A DNA stretch of 64,000 bases from Xanthomonas cucurbitae (lineage in GTDB: Bacteria; Pseudomonadota; Gammaproteobacteria; Xanthomonadales; Xanthomonadaceae), in assembly GCF_002939885.1 (NCBI RefSeq), contig NZ_MDED01000020.1, positions 22,416 through 86,415 of the forward strand, given 5' to 3'. Of the stretch, positions 1 to 8,285 are shown piece by piece. Under the pieces are notes generated by a model. The model was not told where the DNA came from. It searched no databases and was given only the letters and a program-made list of their open reading frames with translations. Every line of letters starts with the position of its first letter. Position 1 is the first letter of the stretch. A program made the translations under genes and the position numbers.

Positions 1-800
1 ATCCCGGCGTGGCCGTGGTCGGTAGCCGCTCGGCCACCGCTGGCGGGCGCGACCATGCCCGCGCGTTTGCCTCCAGCCTGGCCGGCGCCGGGCTGGGCAT
101 CGTCAGCGGCATGGCCGCCGGCGTGGATGCAAACGCGCACGAGGCCGCGCTGGCCCACGCCGACGGCATGACCGTGGCAGTGGTCGGCACGGGCGTGGAT
201 GTGGCCTATCCCGCCCATCACCAACGCCTGCGTGAGCGTATCGCCGCACGCGGCGCGGTGGTCAGCGAATACCTGCCGGGTACCGGCGCGGTGGCGGCGC
301 ACTTCCCGGCCCGCAACCGGATCATCGCCGGACTGGCGCTGGGCACCCTGGTGGTCGAGGCCGCGATGCGCTCGGGCGCACTGATTACCGCGCGCCTGGC
401 CGCCGAGGCCGGGCGCGAGGTGTTCGCCCTGCCCGGCTCGCTGCACAACCCGCTCGCGCGCGGCTGTCATCACCTGATCCGGCAAGGCGCCACCCTGGCG
501 CAGGAACCTGCCCAGGTCCTCGATGGGCTGCAACTGCTTTCGGGCGAATTGGCTGCGGCCTTGCGCGAGCGCCTGGCCGCCCCCACTCCTGTTTCCGCCA
601 GATCGTCCGGCTCCGCCCCGGCACGCCGGGACCCCGACTACCAGCGCTTGTGGCAGGCACTGGGCCACGACCCCACCCCTATGGATTCACTGATCCAACG
701 CACTGGATTGACGGCCGCAGCGCTGTCCTCCATGCTGCTCATCATGGAACTGGAGGGAGACGTGGTTGTCGAGCACGGTCGCTATACCCGCAATCCCTAG
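1..800 (+). CDS. dprA: DprA/Smf DNA-processing protein (5' partial)
   Basis: The frame is already open at the window edge (first full codon at base 3), so the N-terminus is missing; about 265 residues remain. The visible part begins inside the Rossmann-like DprA domain (AVVGSRSA) and contains the family signatures SGMAAGVDANAHEAAL and RNRIIAGLALGTLVVEA, followed by the GALITARLAAEAGREVFALPGS block. A C-terminal segment of about 65 residues (from DPDYQRLWQAL) fits the winged-helix DML1-like domain. DprA binds incoming single-stranded DNA and loads RecA during natural transformation. The next gene, smg, follows after 42 bases; dprA-smg-topA-tsaC is a common gammaproteobacterial order. Identity is secure; the true start lies outside the window. 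Confidence 0.95.
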   Translation, partial: PGVAVVGSRSATAGGRDHARAFASSLAGAGLGIVSGMAAGVDANAHEAALAHADGMTVAVVGTGVDVAYPAHHQRLRERIAARGAVVSEYLPGTGAVAAHFPARNRIIAGLALGTLVVEAAMRSGALITARLAAEAGREVFALPGSLHNPLARGCHHLIRQGATLAQEPAQVLDGLQLLSGELAAALRERLAAPTPVSARSSGSAPARRDPDYQRLWQALGHDPTPMDSLIQRTGLTAAALSSMLLIMELEGDVVVEHGRYTRNP

Positions 801-842
801 TTTCTTCACCTCCACAGCGTCGCGCGACGCAGGCCGAGGGCA

Positions 843-1316
843 ATGAAAGAGAGCATTCTCGATGTACTGCTGTACCTGTTCGAACACTATTTCAGCGAAG
901 ACGCGGACCTGGTCCGCGACCGTGATTCGCTCCAGAATGGCCTGATCCAGGCCGGTTTCAGCCCCGCAGAAATCAGCAAGGCGTTCGACTGGCTGGACGC
1001 GCTCTCCGAGCAGCGGCCCAGTGTGGCGAGCCCGCATGTCGATGGACCAGTGCGCATCTACCACGGCCCGGAGCTGGACAAGCTCGATGTGGATTGCCGT
1101 GGTTTCCTGCTGTTTCTCGAACAGCAGCGCATACTCGACGCCGACCAGCGCGAGCTGGTGCTGGACCGCGCCATGGCGCTGGACCAGGACGAGCTGGACC
1201 TGGACGACCTCAAGTGGGTGGTGCTGATGGTGTTGTTCAACCAACCGGGCGCAGAGGCGGCCTATGCCTGGATGGAAACCCAGATGTTCCTGGACGAGCC
1301 TGAACCCGTACACTAA
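843..1316 (+). CDS. smg: Smg family protein (DUF494)
   Basis: This 157-residue protein begins [17 protein letters not shown], the characteristic N-terminus of the Smg/DUF494 family, and has the usual family length. It is acidic, with a run of Asp/Glu/Leu (about residues 100-130), no signal peptide and no membrane segment, so it should be cytosolic. The biochemical role of Smg is not established; its main clue is its conserved place next to dprA and topA, which holds here. The ATG start is preceded by a weak GAGG. Confident on family, no claim on function. Confidence 0.93.
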   Translation: MKESILDVLLYLFEHYFSEDADLVRDRDSLQNGLIQAGFSPAEISKAFDWLDALSEQRPSVASPHVDGPVRIYHGPELDKLDVDCRGFLLFLEQQRILDADQRELVLDRAMALDQDELDLDDLKWVVLMVLFNQPGAEAAYAWMETQMFLDEPEPVH

Positions 1317-1356
1317 AGATTGAAGCCGCCATGGACGTGCGCGCGAGGGGACGGGG

Positions 1357-2076
1357 ATGAGCAGTTGGTATTACGCCGGAGGCAACCACCAGCGGCGTGG
1401 CCCGGTGACCGACGAGGTCCTGCGCGGCCTGTATCGCGATCGCCAGATCGCCCTGGACACGCCGGTCTGGCGCGACGGGATGGACCAGTGGCGGCCGCTC
1501 TCTGCTTGCGCCGCCGAACTCGGCCCGCCGGTGTCCAGCGACCTGCACGCTGCACCAGCGCCACCGCCGCTACCGATGGCGGTACCTGATGCCTGGCATG
1601 CCCGCCCCGCTGCGACGACGCCCCACCCGTCGAGAAGCTCGGGCTGGCCGCTGGTGTTGACGCTGATCGCGATCATTGGCGGCTTTGTCGTCGTGGTCGC
1701 AGCCAGGATGCTGGCCGCGATCGCCGTGCCCGCCTACAAGGACTACCTGGCCCGCGCCGAGGTCACCCAGGCAGTTACCGCATTGGCACCGCTGAAGCCG
1801 CAGATTGCCGCCTTCCGTGCCCGCGAAGGCCGCTGTCCGGTCAATGCCGACGCCGGCTTCCAGCCGCCGGAACACTACGCGACCGATGTGCTGGCCAGCG
1901 TGCAGATCGGCCGCTTCGATACCGCCAACTGCGGTATCGAAGCGCTGCTGCAGTCACCGGACTCGCCCAGGATCGACGGCAAGGTCCTGTGGCTGGACTT
2001 CGATGCCGATGCCGGTCGCTGGCACTGCAGTTCCGAGATCGACGACCACCAACTTCCGCAGCAGTGCCGCGGCTGA
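1357..2076 (+). CDS. GYF_2 domain fused to a pilin-like domain
   Basis: This 239-residue protein has two unrelated parts. Residues 1-56 (SSWYYAGGNHQRRGPVTDE, then VWRDGMDQWRPL) are a GYF_2/DUF4339 module, a small domain thought to bind proline-rich peptides. After a Pro/Ala linker, residues 97-131 form a hydrophobic helix ending AAIAVPAYKDYLARAEV, which matches the N-terminal helix of type IV pilins, followed by a globular tail with four cysteines (160, 192, 224, 237). The prepilin cleavage signature with Gly(-1) and Glu5 is not present, so it is probably not processed or assembled as a normal pilin; the helix more likely anchors it in the inner membrane with the GYF_2 part cytosolic. The next gene, 40 bases on, starts with the same module. 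Function unknown. Confidence 0.85.
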   Translation: MSSWYYAGGNHQRRGPVTDEVLRGLYRDRQIALDTPVWRDGMDQWRPLSACAAELGPPVSSDLHAAPAPPPLPMAVPDAWHARPAATTPHPSRSSGWPLVLTLIAIIGGFVVVVAARMLAAIAVPAYKDYLARAEVTQAVTALAPLKPQIAAFRAREGRCPVNADAGFQPPEHYATDVLASVQIGRFDTANCGIEALLQSPDSPRIDGKVLWLDFDADAGRWHCSSEIDDHQLPQQCRG

Positions 2077-2116
2077 GCGGCTGCTGCACGCACATCGCAC
2101 CATCAAGGGGACATTC

Positions 2117-3382
2117 ATGACGCAGTGGTATTACGCCGACGCACAGCGGCAACGCCAGGGGCCGGTGGACACGGACACGCTGGTCGCACGCCTGTCGCAG
2201 GGCCTGGTCGACCGTCGCAGCCTGGTCTGGCGCGAAGGCCTGCCACAGTGGGTGACGCTGGGCGATGTCGCGGCCGAATTGGGGCTGGATGCGCCGCTAG
2301 CGGCCTCCGCGCCGCCGGCCGCCGATCCCGCTGCGGTCGGCTTGGCGAAGGAGGGGGCGCCAGTGGCGGGCACATCGACCGCCGATGCCACAGAGCAGGA
2401 CTGGTCGCAGCAGGCAACCCCTGTCGTGGCCAAGCCGGACGCGCCGGCCGAGCCAGCGCCAGCTGCCGCCAGCGCGCCCGTGGCGCCCGCAACTGCCTCA
2501 CCGCTGCCCGGCTCACGCGCAGAAGACCCGCTGCAGACTGCCTTGCACCCGGACGCCGCGCAGCCCCTGTCCGGCGCCAGCGGCCCGGCGGGGTCGCAAA
2601 GCGATGCATCTTGGTCCAGTGCAGCGGATGCCACAGCGCCACTCCCGACCTCGGCAGCGGCATCCCCACGTCAACCGCCATCGACCACCACGCCGCTGCC
2701 AACCGCCTGGGATACCCCGGCCGGCTCCGCACCGTTCGCCGGCAGCGCAGCACCTGACGCAGCGGTCGTCTACGCCGGCCTGTGGCGCCGCGTGGCGGCC
2801 AGCATCCTGGACAGCCTGGTCACCACCTTTGCGGTCTACCTGATCGTGATCCCGCTGGTGTTCCTGCTGGCCTTCAGTGCCGGGATGAGCGATGCCGGCG
2901 CTGCGCTGGACGATGGCAGCGCGTTCAGCATTGCGCTGTTGGTGCTGGCCTACGGCATCGGCCTGGCCATCCCCACGCTGTACTTCGCCTGGATGCAGTC
3001 CAGCCGGCTCCAGGCCAGCCTGGGCAAGCTCGCCTGCGGCATCAAGGTGGTGCGCGCCGACAGCCATGGCGCCCGGGTCGGCTTCTGGCGCAACCTGCTG
3101 CGCTACGTGGCCTACATGCTAATCAGCGTGCTCACCCTGGGCATCGGCGTGATCGTGGCCGCCTTCATGGCCGGCATGAGCGCGCGCAAGCAGGCCCCGC
3201 ACGACAAGGTGTGCAAGACCCTGGTGGTGGACCGCTGGGCCTTCACCGACCATCCGGAGCGGCAGTCCAAGGGACTGGATACGGTCTCGATCGTGGTGCT
3301 GGTCATTTATGCGGTGCTGCTGGTGCTGTCCATCGTGGTCGGCGCGCTCGTGATGGCGACGATCGGAATGAGCCGGAGCTAG
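2117..3382 (+). CDS. GYF_2 and RDD domain membrane protein
   Basis: The ATG at 2117 follows an AAGGGG Shine-Dalgarno-like run, giving 421 residues; the open frame upstream of it is a shadow of the preceding gene. Residues 1-58 are a GYF_2 module (TQWYYADAQRQRQGPVD, then LVWREGLPQWVTL) closely related to the one at the start of the previous gene. Residues about 60-215 are an Ala/Pro/Ser-rich low-complexity linker. From residue 216 (YAGLWRRVAASILDSLV) an RDD domain follows with several membrane helices and the conserved WRNLLRYVAYMLI segment. RDD proteins are inner-membrane proteins, some implicated in ion or small-molecule transport. Together with the upstream gene it forms a two-gene GYF_2 unit inserted between smg and topA. 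Domain calls are firm; role is unknown. Confidence 0.88.
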   Translation: MTQWYYADAQRQRQGPVDTDTLVARLSQGLVDRRSLVWREGLPQWVTLGDVAAELGLDAPLAASAPPAADPAAVGLAKEGAPVAGTSTADATEQDWSQQATPVVAKPDAPAEPAPAAASAPVAPATASPLPGSRAEDPLQTALHPDAAQPLSGASGPAGSQSDASWSSAADATAPLPTSAAASPRQPPSTTTPLPTAWDTPAGSAPFAGSAAPDAAVVYAGLWRRVAASILDSLVTTFAVYLIVIPLVFLLAFSAGMSDAGAALDDGSAFSIALLVLAYGIGLAIPTLYFAWMQSSRLQASLGKLACGIKVVRADSHGARVGFWRNLLRYVAYMLISVLTLGIGVIVAAFMAGMSARKQAPHDKVCKTLVVDRWAFTDHPERQSKGLDTVSIVVLVIYAVLLVLSIVVGALVMATIGMSRS

Positions 3383-3446
3383 CAGTTCGCGGTGCCGGCC
3401 GCTTGACACGGCGGCGTCCGCCGTGATCTTTCTAATCGGCCAACTG

Positions 3447-3473
3447 AACGCCCGGGAGCACTCCCCGGGCGTT
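3447..3473 (+). terminator. Hairpin between RDD gene and topA
   Basis: A perfect 10-bp inverted repeat, AACGCCCGGG (3447-3456) and CCCGGGCGTT (3464-3473), with a 7-base loop. There is no T-tract on the plus strand, so it is either a weak intrinsic terminator for the RDD gene or a stabilising or attenuating hairpin in the topA leader. It lies 91 bases before the topA ATG. Confidence 0.5.
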
Positions 3474-3564
3474 AACGTGTGGGAAACGGCCGATCTGCTT
3501 CCCTCGACCGGCCAATTAGGCCACGCTACCCGCCCCCCGGGCTCTGCCCCAAGAAGTTGCCACC

Positions 3565-6057
3565 ATGCCCAAGCACCTGCTCATCGTCGAATCGCCCGCC
3601 AAGGCCAAGACGATCAATAAATACCTCGGCAAGGACTTCACCGTCCTGGCCTCGTATGGGCACGTGCGCGACCTCGTCCCGAAGGAGGGCGCGGTCGACC
3701 CGGACAATGGCTTCGCGATGCGCTACGACCTGATCGAGAAGAACGAAAAGCACGTCGAAGCCATCGCGCGTGCCGCCAAGGGCGCCGACGACATCTTCCT
3801 GGCGACCGACCCGGACCGCGAGGGCGAGGCGATCAGCTGGCACATCGCCGAGATCCTGAAAGAGCGCGGCCTGCTCAAGGACAAGCCGATGCAGCGGGTG
3901 GTGTTCACCGAAATCACCCCGCGCGCGATCAAGGAGGCCATGCTCAAGCCGCGCGCAATCGCCGCCGACCTGGTGGATGCGCAGCAGGCGCGCCGTGCGC
4001 TCGACTACCTGGTGGGCTTCAACCTGTCGCCGGTGCTGTGGCGCAAGGTGCAGCGCGGGCTGTCGGCCGGCCGCGTGCAATCGCCGGCGCTGCGCATGAT
4101 CGTCGAGCGCGAGGAAGAGATCGAAGCCTTCATCGCGCGCGAATACTGGTCCATCGACGCGCATTGCCGGCATCCCTCGCAGGCCTTCAATGCACGGCTC
4201 ATCAAGCTGGACGGGCAGAAGTTCGAGCAGTTCACCGTCACCGACGGCGATACCGCCGAAGCGGCGCGGTTGCGCATCCAGCAGGCCGCGCAGGGCGTAC
4301 TGCACGTCACCGACGTGGCCAGCAAGGAGCGCAAGCGCCGCCCGGCCCCGCCGTTCACCACCTCCACGCTGCAGCAGGAAGCCTCGCGCAAGCTGGGCTT
4401 CACCACCCGCAAGACCATGCAGGTGGCGCAGAAGTTGTACGAAGGCGTGGCGCTGGGCGATGAAGGCTCGGTCGGCCTCATCAGCTACATGCGTACCGAC
4501 TCGGTGAACCTGTCGCAGGACGCGCTGGCGGAAATCCGCGACGTGATCGCGCGTGACTTCGGCACCGCCTCGCTGCCCGACCAGCCCAACGCCTACACCA
4601 CCAAATCCAAGAACGCGCAGGAAGCCCACGAAGCGGTGCGCCCGACCTCGGCACTGCGCACCCCTGCACAGGTGGCGCGCTTCTTGTCCGACGACGAGCG
4701 CCGCCTGTACGAGTTGATCTGGCGCCGCGCGGTGGCCTGCCAGATGATCCCGGCCACGCTCAACACCGTCAGCGTGGACCTGTCGGCCGGCAGCCAACAC
4801 GTGTTCCGCGCCAGCGGCACCACCGTGGTGGTCCCAGGTTTCCTGGCCGTCTACGAAGAAGGCAAGGACACCAAGAGCAGCGAGGACGAGGATGAAGGCC
4901 GCAAGCTGCCGCTGATGAAGGCCGGCGACAATATCCCGCTGGACCGCATCGTCACCGACCAGCATTTCACCCAGCCGCCGCCGCGCTTCACTGAAGCAGC
5001 ACTGGTCAAGGCGCTGGAGGAATACGGCATCGGCCGGCCGTCCACCTATGCCTCGATCATCCAGACCCTGCAGTTCCGCAAGTACGTGGAGATGGAAGGC
5101 CGCAGCTTCCGTCCCACCGATGTGGGCCGTGCGGTATCCAAGTTCCTGTCCGGGCACTTCACCCGCTACGTGGATTACGACTTCACCGCCAATCTGGAAG
5201 ACGACCTGGATGCAGTGTCGCGCGGCGAAGCCGAGTGGATCCCGCTGATGGAGAAGTTCTGGGGCCCGTTCAAGGAACTGGTGGAGGACAAGAAGGATTC
5301 ACTGGACAAGACCGATGCCGGTAGCGTGCGCGTGCTCGGCGCCGACCCGGTCAGCGGCAAGGAAGTGAGCGCACGCATCGGCCGCTTCGGCCCGATGGTA
5401 CAGATCGGCACCGTGGAAGACGAAGAAAAGCCGACCTTCGCCTCGTTGCGTCCGGGCCAGAGCATCTATTCGATCTCCATCGAAGATGCGCTGGAACTGT
5501 TCAAGATGCCGCGCGCACTCGGTCAAGACAAGGATCAGGACGTCAGCGTCGGCATCGGCCGCTTCGGTCCGTTCGCGCGCCGTGGCAGCGTGTACGCCTC
5601 GCTCAAGAAGGAAGACGACCCGTACACCATCGACCTGGCGCGGGCGGTGTTCCTGATCGAAGAGAAGGAAGAGATCGCACGCAACCGCGTCATCAAGGAA
5701 TTCGACGGCAGCGACATCCAGGTGCTCAACGGCCGCTTCGGCCCGTACATCAGCGATGGCAAGCTCAATGGCAAGATCCCCAAGGACCGCGAGCCGGCCT
5801 CGCTGACCTTCGAGGAAGTGCAGCAACTGCTGGCCGACACCGGCAAGCCGGTGCGCAAGGGCTTCGGTGCCAAGAAGGCCACGCTCAAGAAGACTGCGGT
5901 GAAGGATTCGGCGCCAAAGAAGACGGCCGTCAAGAAGACCGCGACCAAGACCGCGGCCACCAAGACGGCGGCGAAGAAGGCACCGGCCAAGAAGGCCGCC
6001 GCCAAGAAGGCGACCAAGCGCGTGGTCAAGAAGGCCGCGAGCAAGGCCGCAGGCTGA
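3565..6057 (+). CDS. topA: DNA topoisomerase I with Lys/Ala-rich tail
   Basis: Type IA topoisomerase of 830 residues that relaxes negative supercoils by cutting and rejoining one DNA strand. The TOPRIM domain is at the N-terminus (LLIVESPAKAKTINKYLG with Glu9; DPDREGEAISWH near residue 82). The catalytic tyrosine is Tyr308 in GLISYMRTDS, with Arg310 beside it. After the core come three short repeats built on GRFGP (about residues 605-735), typical of C-terminal topoisomerase repeats. There are no Cys4 zinc ribbons like those of the E. coli enzyme. Instead the last 65 or so residues are Lys/Ala/Thr rich with KKTA and AKKA repeats, a histone-H1-like basic tail that should bind DNA non-specifically. 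It lies 9 bases before tsaC. Confidence 0.98.
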   Translation: MPKHLLIVESPAKAKTINKYLGKDFTVLASYGHVRDLVPKEGAVDPDNGFAMRYDLIEKNEKHVEAIARAAKGADDIFLATDPDREGEAISWHIAEILKERGLLKDKPMQRVVFTEITPRAIKEAMLKPRAIAADLVDAQQARRALDYLVGFNLSPVLWRKVQRGLSAGRVQSPALRMIVEREEEIEAFIAREYWSIDAHCRHPSQAFNARLIKLDGQKFEQFTVTDGDTAEAARLRIQQAAQGVLHVTDVASKERKRRPAPPFTTSTLQQEASRKLGFTTRKTMQVAQKLYEGVALGDEGSVGLISYMRTDSVNLSQDALAEIRDVIARDFGTASLPDQPNAYTTKSKNAQEAHEAVRPTSALRTPAQVARFLSDDERRLYELIWRRAVACQMIPATLNTVSVDLSAGSQHVFRASGTTVVVPGFLAVYEEGKDTKSSEDEDEGRKLPLMKAGDNIPLDRIVTDQHFTQPPPRFTEAALVKALEEYGIGRPSTYASIIQTLQFRKYVEMEGRSFRPTDVGRAVSKFLSGHFTRYVDYDFTANLEDDLDAVSRGEAEWIPLMEKFWGPFKELVEDKKDSLDKTDAGSVRVLGADPVSGKEVSARIGRFGPMVQIGTVEDEEKPTFASLRPGQSIYSISIEDALELFKMPRALGQDKDQDVSVGIGRFGPFARRGSVYASLKKEDDPYTIDLARAVFLIEEKEEIARNRVIKEFDGSDIQVLNGRFGPYISDGKLNGKIPKDREPASLTFEEVQQLLADTGKPVRKGFGAKKATLKKTAVKDSAPKKTAVKKTATKTAATKTAAKKAPAKKAAAKKATKRVVKKAASKAAG

Positions 6058-6065
6058 GCCACGCC

Positions 6066-6629
6066 ATGGATCACGCACTCCGCCTGGATGGCGCTGTCGC
6101 CGCCTTGCGCCAGGGCGGCGTGATCGCCTACCCCACCGAAGCGGTGTGGGGGCTGGGCTGCGACCCGGCCCAGGAAGCGGCGGTGCTGCGGCTGCTGCAG
6201 ATCAAGCGGCGGCCGGTGGACAAGGGTGTGATCGTGGTGGCCTCCGATGTGGCGCTGTTGCGCGACTGGGTCGACCTGGACGCACTGGAACCGGCCCGCA
6301 GACAGGCCGTGCTGGCCAGCTGGCCCGGGCCGAACACCTGGATCCTGCCGATCACCGGCCGCGCCCCGCGCTGGGTCACCGGCACGCATGACGGGCTGGC
6401 GGTACGCATCAGCGCCCATCCACTGGTGGCGGCGCTGTGCGCGGCCTGGGGTGCGCCGCTGGTATCCACCAGCGCCAACCTCGCCGGGCAGCCGCCGGCG
6501 CGCAGCCGCGACGCGCTGGACCCGGCCCTGCTGACCGCCATCGACGGCGTGCTGGCCGGCGACGTCGGCGGGCACGCCCAGCCCACCACCATCCGCGATG
6601 CGCGTAGCGGCCAGGTCCTGCGCGACTAG
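6066..6629 (+). CDS. tsaC: Threonylcarbamoyl-AMP synthase (TsaC/YrdC)
   Basis: This 187-residue single-domain YrdC/Sua5-family protein makes threonylcarbamoyl-AMP from threonine, bicarbonate and ATP, the first step of t6A37 modification in ANN-decoding tRNAs. Family marks are AYPTEAVWGLGCDP near the N-terminus, the nucleotide-binding KRRPVDKG motif, PGPNTWILP, and the C-terminal LVSTSANLAGQPP. Length matches TsaC rather than the longer Sua5. It is likely co-transcribed with topA (8-base gap). The partner enzyme TsaD is encoded in this same window at 57.8-58.9 kb. Confidence 0.96.
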   Translation: MDHALRLDGAVAALRQGGVIAYPTEAVWGLGCDPAQEAAVLRLLQIKRRPVDKGVIVVASDVALLRDWVDLDALEPARRQAVLASWPGPNTWILPITGRAPRWVTGTHDGLAVRISAHPLVAALCAAWGAPLVSTSANLAGQPPARSRDALDPALLTAIDGVLAGDVGGHAQPTTIRDARSGQVLRD

Positions 6630-6707
6630 CTCACCAGCCGGCCTGCTGCATCGCCAGCGGTGGCCGCGCACTTTGCGGCGCGGCCACCGAGCGCGCACAC
6701 TCAGGCC

Positions 6708-7478
6708 ATGCGGACTTCCCTGACCCTTCTGTTGTTGGCCGGCGCGCTGCCTGCAGCGGCGGCGAGCACAGCCACCAAGCCCGACCCGAACGTACGGGTC
6801 TACCGCTGCGTCAGCAGCACCGGTACGGTAGCCCTGCAGGACGCGCCCTGCAGCAGCGGTCGCCAGCAGGTGCTGGACATGCAACGCCCGCAGGACCCGC
6901 CCCCGCGCCCCCGCGCCGTGCAGGCACCTGCGGCAGCGGCACCGCCCGCGCGCGAGGTCCGCATCGTCACCGTGCAACCGCCGCAGCCGATGTACGAATG
7001 CACCACCGAGGATGGCACCCGCTACACCAGCGACAGCCCGGAAGGAAACCCGCGCTGGGTGCCGACCTGGGGGCCGGCCTATGTGGGCAATGGCATCGCC
7101 TCGCCTGCGCCACCGGCCGGCACCCTGCGCCCGCCTGTACCGATCAACCCGCGCCCAGCACTCTCGGTGCAGGGCGGCCCCGGACGCGGCGGCGGCATCC
7201 GCGGCAGTGCCAGCTTCGGCAGCGACGGGTATCAGGGTCGCTATCAAGGCAATTATCAAGGCGGTTATGGCGGCACGGTGATCGTGCCCTACGGCAATGT
7301 GCAGATCCGCGACGAATGCCATGCGCTGCCCGAGCAGGAAGTGTGCGCGCGCCTGGCCGACCGTCGTTGGGAGCTGATCCGTCGCTACAACAGCGCCCTG
7401 CAAAGCGAGCGCGTGGACCTCAGCCGCGAACAACGCGGCATCGAAGCGCGCCAGCAACGCGATTGCGGTGGCGCATGA
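6708..7478 (+). CDS. Secreted DUF4124-type protein, first of pair
   Basis: From the ATG at 6708 the product is 256 residues and starts with a clean signal peptide (MRTSLTLLLLAGALPAAAA). The mature N-terminus has a DUF4124-like block (VRVYRCVSSTGTVALQDAPC), and a second similar block starts at MYECTTEDGTRYTSDSPEG. Between and after them are proline-rich linkers and a Gly/Tyr/Gln-rich stretch with repeats of YQGRYQGNYQGGYGG type. The C-terminal 60 residues are charged and helical, with two cysteines (DECHALPEQEVCARL). Predicted periplasmic; function unknown. The stop overlaps the start of the next, similarly organised gene by ATGA, so the two are translationally coupled and probably arose by duplication. 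Confidence 0.82.
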   Translation: MRTSLTLLLLAGALPAAAASTATKPDPNVRVYRCVSSTGTVALQDAPCSSGRQQVLDMQRPQDPPPRPRAVQAPAAAAPPAREVRIVTVQPPQPMYECTTEDGTRYTSDSPEGNPRWVPTWGPAYVGNGIASPAPPAGTLRPPVPINPRPALSVQGGPGRGGGIRGSASFGSDGYQGRYQGNYQGGYGGTVIVPYGNVQIRDECHALPEQEVCARLADRRWELIRRYNSALQSERVDLSREQRGIEARQQRDCGGA

Positions 7479-8119
7479 CGTGCATGCGCCTGGCCGTTTT
7501 ACTGCTGCTGGCCTGGGTGTCGGGTAGCGATGCCCAGCCGGTGGCCATCTATCGCTGCACCGACCCCGCTGGCGCGCTCACGGTGCAGAACATGCCGTGC
7601 CCGAAGGGCATGCAGCAGCAGAAAAAACTGATGACCGCACCGGCGGCGGTGCCATTCACGCCGGGCGGCGCGCCTGCACCGGCTGTGACGCGTCCCGCAC
7701 CGGTGTCGCCCACCCCGCCGGCCGCTCCCGCGTCAACAGCGGCCACGGCGCCGCCACCGGCCCTGTCTCCCACCTCGACGTTGCCCCCGCCGCCATTGTT
7801 CGAATGCACCGCACACGACAATGGCCGCTACTTCACCGAAGACCGCGAACCGGCCACGCGCTGCCTGCCGATGCAGACCACCAACCTGGCTGGCGGCCCG
7901 GCCACCGGTGGTGGCAGTGCCTGCGAAGTGGTCACCGACCGTTGCGCCCCGGTGCCGGACCAGCGCCTGTGCGAGGCCTGGCGCGCACGTGCCGAGCAAG
8001 CCGAATCGACCTGGCGCTTTTCCGACGAGGCGCAATCGGCCGAGCGCAAACAGCGCTACGACCAGATGCGGCGCGTGCTGGACGAAAGCCGCTGCGCCAC
8101 CCCCGCCGCCACGCCGTAA
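7475..8119 (+). CDS. Secreted DUF4124-type protein, second of pair
   Basis: The ATG at 7475 overlaps the upstream stop (ATGA), giving 214 residues; a second in-frame ATG three codons on is also possible. Architecture repeats that of the upstream gene: signal peptide (RLAVLLLLAWVSGSDA), a DUF4124-like block (IYRCTDPAGALTVQNMPC), a Pro/Ala/Thr-rich linker, a second block (LFECTAHDNGRYFTEDREP), and a C-terminal charged helix with paired cysteines (CAPVPDQRLCEAWRARAEQ). Predicted periplasmic, disulfide-containing, function unknown. The matched order of elements supports tandem duplication followed by strong divergence. Confidence 0.8.
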   Translation: MTCMRLAVLLLLAWVSGSDAQPVAIYRCTDPAGALTVQNMPCPKGMQQQKKLMTAPAAVPFTPGGAPAPAVTRPAPVSPTPPAAPASTAATAPPPALSPTSTLPPPPLFECTAHDNGRYFTEDREPATRCLPMQTTNLAGGPATGGGSACEVVTDRCAPVPDQRLCEAWRARAEQAESTWRFSDEAQSAERKQRYDQMRRVLDESRCATPAATP

Positions 8120-8285
8120 GTACCCGGCCCGATCACGGGCGGCGCTGCGTCGCTGCAACGACCCTTGCACGGAATGTGGCGACAGCGCTCGCAGTGACGC
8201 CTCAGCAAGCGAATGCGCCAGCACGATGCTGCGCGCTCGCCTGCTGTTGCGCTGACGCGCACCTCGCGGGACCGTGTCGTCGCAC

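Noticed and set aside
3526..5157. Long open frame of 543 codons opposite topA
   Set aside because: Antisense shadow of topA in GC-rich DNA; residue mix is His/Arg/Gly biased and matches no family, while topA is unmistakable.
5535..7457. Open frame of 640 codons opposite topA, tsaC and the DUF4124 gene
   Set aside because: Runs antisense across three real genes and has the composition of a GC shadow.
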